From Patiria miniata (taxonomy: Eukaryota; Echinodermata; Asteroidea; Valvatida; Asterinidae): a stretch of DNA of 64,000 bases. Location of the stretch: the NCBI RefSeq assembly GCF_015706575.1, contig NW_024037052.1:11768711-11832710 (forward strand), written 5' to 3'. Shown in pieces: positions 59,601-64,000 of this stretch. Position numbers and translations under genes: made by a program. Below the pieces are notes generated by a model. That model was given only the letters and a program-made list of their open reading frames with translations, was not told where the DNA came from and ran no database searches. Each line of letters begins with the position of its first letter. Within the stretch, counting starts at the first letter, position 1.

Positions 59601-62240
59601 CCACGGATGAGGCGTCGCCGGCCCCGCCTCCCCCGGAAGCTTGCTGGGCACGGAGGGAGGGGTCGTCGCTCATGCAAGAAGTGTTGGCGATCTGGGAGAA
59701 GAGGTCTGCGCAGCGCGCCTGCAAGCCTGTAAAAGAAGAAAATTATTTTTATAACATCGGTTTTGGAGACATTGGTGGATTATTTTTTGCGAGTGCACAA
59801 CCAGTTAAAAAATGGTTTCTTAAACCTTGTAAGCACAGGAAGCCTAGCTTGTAAATTACATGTACATTACACTGGCGTGTATTCTCAGAGCTTCCTTAGA
59901 GCTTGTAAGGAAACCTTCACAAGCTGTTATACTCAGGGTCAACTAAAAAACACAGCCTCTTGCATACTAGAACAGATGTCTCAAACTATATATAATAAAC
60001 GTCTGTCTTTAACAGTTACAATTTGCATGCACCATTTGAAATGCTTGAATGATCTGAAAAGTATCTGCTTAAAAACTGATTTTAAAAGATCTTTATGGCA
60101 TGCACAATCATTGATAGCAATGATAAAATTGTGACCCAATAGAAAAGCTGTAAATAAGAATTACAAAAAAATATTTAACGCAAATCAGGGTCTTTTTCCT
60201 ATACCTACATAATTTAAACAACGTAAAACACTCGCCAAACACAAACAGTTAATGCATACAATGATGACGAGCAGAGCATAATGTTCGAAACGTCGAGTTA
60301 AACCGACTGGTTCTTTCCAGAACCACACAACTCACTCACTAAGAGATATCTTTCATTCACATGGTGTTACCACAAACCTCCCACTTATTGATACAAATAA
60401 ATTTATAGACATGAGTTAAAGACTTCTTCTGAAGACAGTTTGAGTATGATGGTCAAAACATTGGGTGGTTTACCCAGATTCTATTCAAAACACTTTCTTT
60501 ACTTTCCATGGTGCTACTACAAACCTTCCTCAGTCCAACGTTCCTATCACATCAAATGAAAAACAAATTGCCAGGAAACATGTGGTGTAATACCCAGAAT
60601 GGGTGGCTACTCAACATTCTGTGTGACCATCAGTAAAAACCTACCCAGGGTGCAACTGAGTGCGGCCGCCTTACGCAATGCCTCCAGGCTCAGGCAGATG
60701 GCGTCGCGGTCTCGGATGTTCTGTTCCTTGGCGCCATCCGTGCCCAGCATGAGCGCGATGCTGCCGATGCCCGACAGGCTACGCATGGATAAGGGTACGG
60801 CTAGGACCGAGAGAAGCTGCTTCCAGAGAGTCAGGAGGATGTCCTGGGTGAAGGCCATACCTGAGGGCGAAAGACAGAAACGGACTTCTACAGGGTTTCC
60901 AGCACTTTATGAAAAACAAAATTCCCTGATATTTCCATGAAAAATTTCCAAAATTCCACAAAAAATCTTTTCACTTTAACAAGGTAGTCATAAGGTGGTT
61001 GCAGCAAAGCAACTAAGATACTAATAATACACAGGCAAAATGTTCACTTCAATGGCCTCCCTTCTCCCCATATAGCCATCCTTTCCTCACCCTATGCACC
61101 AGAGACGCACATACGCCGAACTGTCAAAAACCTTTCCCTTCTGGGTCACTGTCAAATTCCCTGAGCTCTCCCTAATTTTGGGTGTGTTCCCAAATTCCCA
61201 GAGTTTTTCCCGACTGGAAAAACGGAAACTTATTTTTAAGGTTTTCCCTGATATCCCGAGTGGCCGGAAAGCCTGTTATAATGAGTCTACGGCCAGGGTT
61301 GATCTGTCTGCATTCTGGGGAGTGATGGTTTGATGATTTGACTTGTCTGGTCTTCTTTTTATTGTTCAATTATGTATATGGTGTTTTAGCCATTGGAATT
61401 TACCCTTTTCCTGTTTTTGGAGGGCAGGGGTTCCACTGTCATATTTCATTCTAAGCTCCTTCATTGAATTTTTTTAAGTGAACGAGCATGAGTCAGACTT
61501 ATCTTTTTTGGACTTCAAAAAAAAACAATTAACGTTAAAGTTCCTTTTATTTTTTACTCTCTGTTTTATGTATCTTTACTTTTAATTTGTATTAACTCTT
61601 TCAGTGCCAAACTCGTACATGTACGAGGTATATTTGTTAGTACAAAAGCGCCAACCTCATACATGTACGAGGTAATGTTCGAACTTAAAATTGCCAAACC
61701 TCGTACATGTACGAGGTAGAGTAAATATGTTATCAAAAGGGGGCACTCTCGCTCTTTCTAATGGTACCATTTTCATGAATGTACGACCTGTATTTATTTT
61801 TTCATTCGAGTTCTTGCGAGAGGGCGCAGCACTAAATCTTGTATTTTCTGCAAAAAGTGCGGAATTCCCCTGTGTTCAGGCCAGTGTTTCAGGGTGTATC
61901 ACTATGTTTGTGACTACTTTTGACTTTCCAATATATCAAGAATATACCAGAGAGCAACAACAACAAATTTAGTGAGTAAAACTTTTTTTACAGAATTTCT
62001 AACAATTAACAAAAACGCTCGAAGTTGGGCACTTTAGGGTTAAACTTTTCAAATTTCGCGGGCACTGAAAGAGTTAAGGTTGTATACATTTCTTTCATTT
62101 TAGCCCATTGATAAAATGCGTACCTGCTTCGCTGGCTTGTGTTGTGCTCTTGGTGATAATGGACAGCAGTTTCTGATTATGGGATGGCGCATCGTGTAGC
62201 ATGTGACCTCCTAGCTCCTGACTGCCTAGCCCATCAATAT
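49134..62240 (-). CDS. ARFGEF3: ARFGEF3 (BIG3), 3' two thirds, 13 exons, 5' part outside the window
   Basis: Thirteen exons (62240-62124, 60860-60645, 59726-59456, 58495-58181, 57202-57085, 56878-56705, 55631-55452, 54526-54256, 53769-53134, 52964-52676, 52133-51905, 51004-50877, 50655-49134) join without a phase error into about 1,487 residues ending at a natural stop. Landmarks: AICLSLEALRKAAALSC, FDEAANNLNLGALLAFL, FESLLCLELCDEDVQDQ, IKSGWRPLFGALRAV, VKVAARKDVSELEYLRL, TRPGLKFLLQKV and VTDDRVRQAVTEFMDRVAHL, all matching human BIG3 (2,177 residues) as I remember it. BIG3 is a large, mostly helical relative of the BIG1/2 ARF exchange factors, with a divergent Sec7-like region. It sits on secretory granules and influences insulin granule formation. 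The Sec7-like and N-terminal part must lie beyond 64,000. The first exon here opens inside a split codon. Confidence 0.93.
50877..51004 (-). CDS. ARFGEF3: ARFGEF3 exon
   Basis: 128 bp. VFLLESQRTGMVDVDSDSN, FIFIIYPPEMDLNTSIDQI. It ends within codon AG|G. Confidence 0.92.
51509..51898 (+). mobile_element. tRNA-derived SINE, full length, antisense in ARFGEF3
   Basis: gggcgctgtggtccaatgg (A box), catgggttcgaatcctgac (B box), gctcttgagcaaggtacttta, gacgtaaagccgtaggtccc, aatgcacgttaaagaaccc, ending in an (att)n tail that stops at the splice donor of the exon at 51,905. Confidence 0.88.
51905..52133 (-). CDS. ARFGEF3: ARFGEF3 exon
   Basis: 229 bp. MWTVACLAMQRAIAMSLRN, VKVAARKDVSELEYLRLQQL. The donor CAG|GTTTGT is weak and an antisense SINE tail begins immediately after it. 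Confidence 0.93.
52216..52430 (+). mobile_element. SINE, body type II (ggactggcatccc)
   Basis: A diverged head (gtggctgagtgattaggg), ctctccacccaggagtata, then gtaacctgtgatggactgg, catcccatccaggggga, and a tail aaaccggagataaatgc shared with the copy at 58,640-58,925. Confidence 0.78.
52600..52640 (-). mobile_element. tRNA-like SINE fragment
   Basis: gcgggatttgaacccgggtc is a B box and T-arm on the minus strand. Nothing else of the tRNA-like head is intact. Confidence 0.45.
52676..52964 (-). CDS. ARFGEF3: ARFGEF3 exon
   Basis: 289 bp. PQFAVFAVSELLLPMLHSW, ATVANFKHACGLSTDLVVE, GLYLMVRQMLDVLIECIG. Confidence 0.94.
53134..53769 (-). CDS. ARFGEF3: ARFGEF3 exon with Gly-rich minisatellite-coded linker
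   Basis: 636 bp. ALNYLHRCHKILASIYTMP and YLFEPVTAEQVDDVTGLSR, LLFELLRSVLSVPG are family-like. Between them about 65 residues of Gly/Val (GGGVGGGVGGGVGGG and variants) are coded by a tandem repeat at about 53,345-53,535. The frame is kept throughout and both splice phases close. Confidence 0.93.
53345..53535. repeat. ARFGEF3: Coding minisatellite (ctcccccaactc units) in ARFGEF3
   Basis: On the plus strand 12 bp units ctcccccaactc recur exactly three to four times, then longer, decayed copies (ctagccccacccatgact) alternate. On the coding strand this gives GGGV, GGARV and SGVGS repeats. Confidence 0.9.
54256..54526 (-). CDS. ARFGEF3: ARFGEF3 exon
   Basis: 271 bp. VVSSICEVVEASFANIK, SGWRPLFGALRAVRVTY, FNVFEAFLNTDNVTVFANA. 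This is the most recognisable part of the BIG family C-terminal half. Confidence 0.95.
54711..55360. mobile_element. MITE with atcagcaccc ends and gcgacgcgtcgc motifs
   Basis: About 650 bp. The left end atcagcaccccatttcat and the right end in reverse atcagcacccgattccaa match. Both subterminal parts carry gcgacgcgttg, gcgtcgcag and gcgacgcgtcgca words. No target duplication and no coding sequence could be shown. It lies in an ARFGEF3 intron. Confidence 0.7.
55452..55631 (-). CDS. ARFGEF3: ARFGEF3 exon
   Basis: 180 bp, phase 0 at both ends. VSKQAITAIHDVLTELL and PFESLLCLELCDEDVQDQ. The intron that follows contains a ~650 bp inverted-repeat element. Confidence 0.94.
55860..56100 (+). mobile_element. 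SINE, body type II
   Basis: gggggttcgaatccagctt (B box), gtccttgggcaagccac, cctctctccatgaagtagt, gtaacctatgatggactgg, catcccgtactaggggaatg. The A box region is worn. Confidence 0.72.
56612..56665. repeat. Short tandem repeat (aatacaatgt)n
   Basis: About five units of the type aatacaatgt lie 40 bp from an ARFGEF3 exon, on the donor side. Confidence 0.8.
56705..56878 (-). CDS. ARFGEF3: ARFGEF3 exon
   Basis: 174 bp, phase 0 at both ends. SLLLFRMGDVILKCARHRS, RPLLHLMQAWSVVAPHLVE. Confidence 0.93.
57085..57202 (-). CDS. ARFGEF3: ARFGEF3 exon
   Basis: 118 bp. RFFDEAANNLNLGALLAFL and TASRHQLYQST, strongly conserved helices. Confidence 0.93.
57448..57530 (+). mobile_element. tRNA-like SINE fragment
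   Basis: gcttgataactcagatggtagagcgcc is a good A box/D-arm, but the B box has decayed (gatcaatc), so a functional tRNA is excluded. Confidence 0.45.
57677..58126. mobile_element. hAT-like MITE rich in actcgagtactcg
   Basis: The left end cactgggcgagtaactccct and the right end in reverse cctgtgcgagtagtggattt are similar. Both subterminal zones carry clusters of actcgagtactcg, ctcatgagta and ctcgcgagtactcg. The C-A-x-TG-GCGAGTA start is hAT-like. The 8 bp target duplication is not clear. Confidence 0.55.
58181..58495 (-). CDS. ARFGEF3: ARFGEF3 exon
   Basis: 315 bp. CCAYVSQLEHCHF, a Pro-rich variable middle, then NATTAAKVVCGLSSEVD. Confidence 0.92.
58640..58925 (-). mobile_element. SINE, body type II, minus orientation
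   Basis: Read on the minus strand: gtgtggcctagtggttagg (A box), ggggtttgattccagctgc (B box), ttgggcaagtcactttgcc, ctctccacccaggagtatg, gtaacctgcgatggactgg, with the tail aaaccggagataaacgcc. Confidence 0.85.
59320..59441. mobile_element. 122 bp MITE, aaggctgtgtccgaa family, copy 2
   Basis: The left end is cggctgtgtccaaatta and the right end in reverse is aaggctgtgtcagaatta. Both arms include the word gctacggct. It is the same length as the copy at 34,751 and ends 14 bp from the exon at 59,456. Confidence 0.72.
59456..59726 (-). CDS. ARFGEF3: ARFGEF3 exon
   Basis: 271 bp. GLQARCADLFSQIANTSC at the start and HAGECWQHIFR at the end are conserved. Between them lies a Gly/Ser-rich insert (ASGGGGAGDASSVGG). 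A 122 bp MITE ends 14 bp past its donor. Confidence 0.93.
60240..60545 (+). mobile_element. Retroelement 3' remnant (uncertain family)
   Basis: gttcgaaacgtcgagttaaac and tggtgttaccacaaacct are the kind of sequence found at the 3' end of Penelope-like or LINE copies. A diverged second copy (ggtcaaaacattgggtgg ... tggtgctactacaaacct) follows about 150-170 bp later. No protein is preserved. Confidence 0.35.
60645..60860 (-). CDS. ARFGEF3: ARFGEF3 exon
   Basis: 216 bp. FTQDILLTLWKQLL, LSGIGSIALMLGTD and DRDAICLSLEALRKAA match the family. The donor is CTGG|GTAGGT. Confidence 0.92.
61596..62073. mobile_element. piggyBac-like MITE with TTAA target duplication
   Basis: 478 bp. The left end CTCTTTCAGTGCC and the right end GGCACTGAAAGAG are perfect inverted repeats flanked by TTAA on both sides (61,592-61,595 and 62,074-62,077). 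Three copies of the palindrome ctcgtacatgtacgag (or one-base variants) lie at 61,609, 61,653 and 61,694. No transposase frame remains. Confidence 0.9.
62124..62240 (-). CDS. ARFGEF3: ARFGEF3 exon (first in window)
   Basis: 117 bp. Acceptor TTGGTTGCAG precedes it; it codes GLGSQELGGHMLH and LLSIITKSTTQASEA; donor GCAG|GTACGC. The preceding exon is outside the window. The piggyBac-like MITE ends 50 bp past its donor. Confidence 0.82.
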
Positions 62241-62385
62241 CTGCAACCAAGAAAATATGATCTCAAATGAAGACCTCAGTGAGTTACTTTGCAAAAGTTT
62301 ATTCTCCCCTTTTGTGTATTAAGTTTTCCATTTTCTGGTATTTATTTGAGGTTTTAATGCTTGTATTTGTAAGAATTTGTAAGGG

Positions 62386-62660
62386 TGCTGTGGTCCAGTG
62401 GTTACGGTGTTCAACTCGTGTGCCGTGGTACATGGGTTCGAATCCTGACGGGGAGCATGGTGCTTGTGCGCTTAGGCAAGGCACTTTACTACGATTGCCT
62501 CTCTCCACCCAGGTGTAGTAAATGGGTACCTGGTAGAAGAAATTCCTTCAATGCTTGAGCGCCGTAGTGGCAACTGTGCTAAAGCCAGGGTAATAATAGA
62601 GCGCCAGGAGCGTCACTTTGTGACAGACATGAGCGCTATACAAGACACCATTATTGAGTG
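62386..62660 (+). mobile_element. tRNA-derived SINE
   Basis: ggtgctgtggtccagtggtta (A box), catgggttcgaatcctgac (B box), gtgcgcttaggcaaggcac, ctctccacccaggtgtagt, aaatgggtacctggtag. The (att)n tail is lost. Confidence 0.85.
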
Positions 62661-62749
62661 GTCGGGCACAACCCGACCACTGATTGGAGTTGTTACGATT
62701 AATCTTCTTTCTTTCTTTCTTTTTTTGCGGACAATAAGTTTCCGCGGCT

Positions 62750-63420
62750 TTTCTCCTAAACGGTATACGGTATGAACTTGTAACTTTCAACATATATCGA
62801 CCCTCGTCCCAAGTGGTGCATATTACTCTGACGTCATGATGACGTCATTGGGTGTCAAATTACAAGCGATTTGAGAGGAAAAAGTGGCCAAATACTTTCA
62901 CCTATAACTCTTAAACAAAGTGATCAATTACGTTTCAACTTTGCAATCAGATAGACTATTAGTTGATAAACTTTTTTTGTCGTGTACGTGAACGCGCTTG
63001 ACCTTTACTTCCGGGTCTGCCGGAAGGTCGAAGTTACGTGAATTCAAAATTAAGACTTAAGCCTGAAATTAAAACAAAGCAAAATTTCTTCCGAACGGTT
63101 TACGGGATGATCATAAAACCTAGTGTGAATTTGTACCATGTTGCGAAGATGTTATAAATTTGGTTACGTCATCATGACGTAATGTAAGGGCAAAGTGATG
63201 GAAGGGCAAATATTGACAAAATAGTTTGAGCTATATCTTTTGAACTCAATAGAGTATCGTGTTCGTTTTCTTCTTGAGGTTGTAGACTATGCCTTGAGTA
63301 ACATTTCTTGTTCCCGGACACGAAACCGCTTGACCTTTACTTCCGGTGTTACCGGAAGTGCAATAAAAACTGAAGATAACCAGGAAACGGAAGCACTTTA
63401 CTACATTTTACTAGTTTTAC
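62750..63420. repeat. Two tandem copies of a ~333 bp repeat
   Basis: Paired landmarks: taaacggtatacggtatga (62,757) and gaacggtttacgggatga (63,093); gacgtcatgatgacgtcat (62,831) and tacgtcatcatgacgtaat (63,164); cgcttgacctttacttccgg (62,995 and 63,329). Identity is moderate. It is non-coding and lies in the upstream ARFGEF3 intron. Confidence 0.8.
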
Positions 63421-63549
63421 TATATTTGTTGGAACAAATAAAAAAGCGACTGCTTACAATAATAGTACTGCTACCACATAATATCATCATATTTGTTCAC
63501 CAGGGACTGCAAAATCACAGCTCTTATAAGAATACACCCAGGGGAGAAT

Positions 63550-64000
63550 CCAGGAATTTGTACAAAATCACACAAAGCATTCAATACTAATATTCTAGTC
63601 TTTTTTCTGATTTCTTTCGGCGTAACTCGCATATCAACAATGATTCTTTAATTCGTACCTTTATGCAGAATTTAATATTTCGACAGTGTAGCCACAAACT
63701 TTTTTTTTTTCGTTATCTCAGTGCAGAATTTTAGGAAGCCCATGCATGCAAAAGACATAAGCCCTTTTATTTTTGATATTGAGATAATCAAATGTTGCAT
63801 ATATTAAGCTCCAAACACATCATAGAGGCTCCCTCAAGTCCGTACCGATTCCGATTCTGACAATGAATTCAATTCAAATATTCTCGTCCATTTTCTGATA
63901 TTTTTCGCCATAACCGATTGAAATCGCGCCTCGCCAGTTTTCCTCTCATATCTGAATGCTGAAAATTAACATTTCTACAGCGTGTAGCCACAAACTTTTC
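63550..64000. repeat. Degenerate ~295 bp tandem repeat at the right edge
   Basis: tgtagccacaaactttt occurs near 63,690 and again near 63,984, preceded in both by a related 150 bp stretch (tattctcgtcc/tattctagtct, ttttctgat, cataac/cgtaac). It runs off the window. Confidence 0.6.

Noticed and set aside
62267-64000. Additional ARFGEF3 exons in the last 1.7 kb
   Set aside because: No frame with family-like sequence and matching phase is present; the stretch is SINE and degenerate tandem repeat.

Overview
This is nuclear DNA from an animal, most likely a marine invertebrate deuterostome (echinoderm, hemichordate or cephalochordate). The grounds are intron-rich genes that align end to end with vertebrate WDTC1 and ARFGEF3, and many tRNA-headed SINEs with the 'gcaaggcacttta...ctccacccagg' body that I associate with such genomes. 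I could not run a search, so the species is not fixed.

Layout. (1) 1-22,186 is one satellite array. The first ~18.3 kb is a 217-218 bp monomer that is almost uniform up to ~13.47 kb and then increasingly diverged. It passes through intermediate monomers into a 219 bp sister subfamily (18,339-22,186). About five monomers of an unrelated, decayed ~200-230 bp satellite follow (22,187-23,280). The array continues past the left edge. (2) 23,340-31,650 is a transposon-rich spacer. It holds a foldback MITE, a 5'-truncated LINE, a 1.6 kb element with long inverted repeats that contains a second MITE and a 42 bp minisatellite, a TATAGTCC-ended MITE, and one weak orphan-exon candidate at 27.9-28.0 kb. 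(3) 31,678-44,955, minus strand, is a complete 14-coding-exon WDTC1 gene (701 residues, every exon phase closes), with a possible untranslated first exon near 46.2 kb. (4) 46.45-49.13 kb is spacer with small repeats. (5) 49,134-62,240, minus strand, is the 3' two thirds of ARFGEF3 (BIG3): 13 exons, about 1,487 residues, down to the natural stop. Its 5' exons, including the Sec7-like region, lie beyond the right edge. (6) 62.4-64.0 kb is upstream intron with a SINE and degenerate tandem repeats.

Both genes are read right to left. WDTC1 is a WD40/TPR substrate receptor of CUL4-DDB1 ligases that restrains fat storage. ARFGEF3 is a large Sec7-family-related membrane protein of the secretory-granule pathway. 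I see no sign that they act together.

The most unusual sequence features are: a minisatellite that fills WDTC1 intron 6 and repeatedly copies the exon 7 splice acceptor; a perfect 92 bp palindrome flanked by identical 9 bp direct repeats in the WDTC1 5' intron; several transposable elements ending within about 60 bp of splice donors; a coding minisatellite making a Gly-rich linker in ARFGEF3; and the homogeneous-to-decayed gradient at the satellite edge. I recognised no LTR retroelement, Polinton or other virus-like fossil, and no bacterial-type genes, CRISPR array or rRNA.
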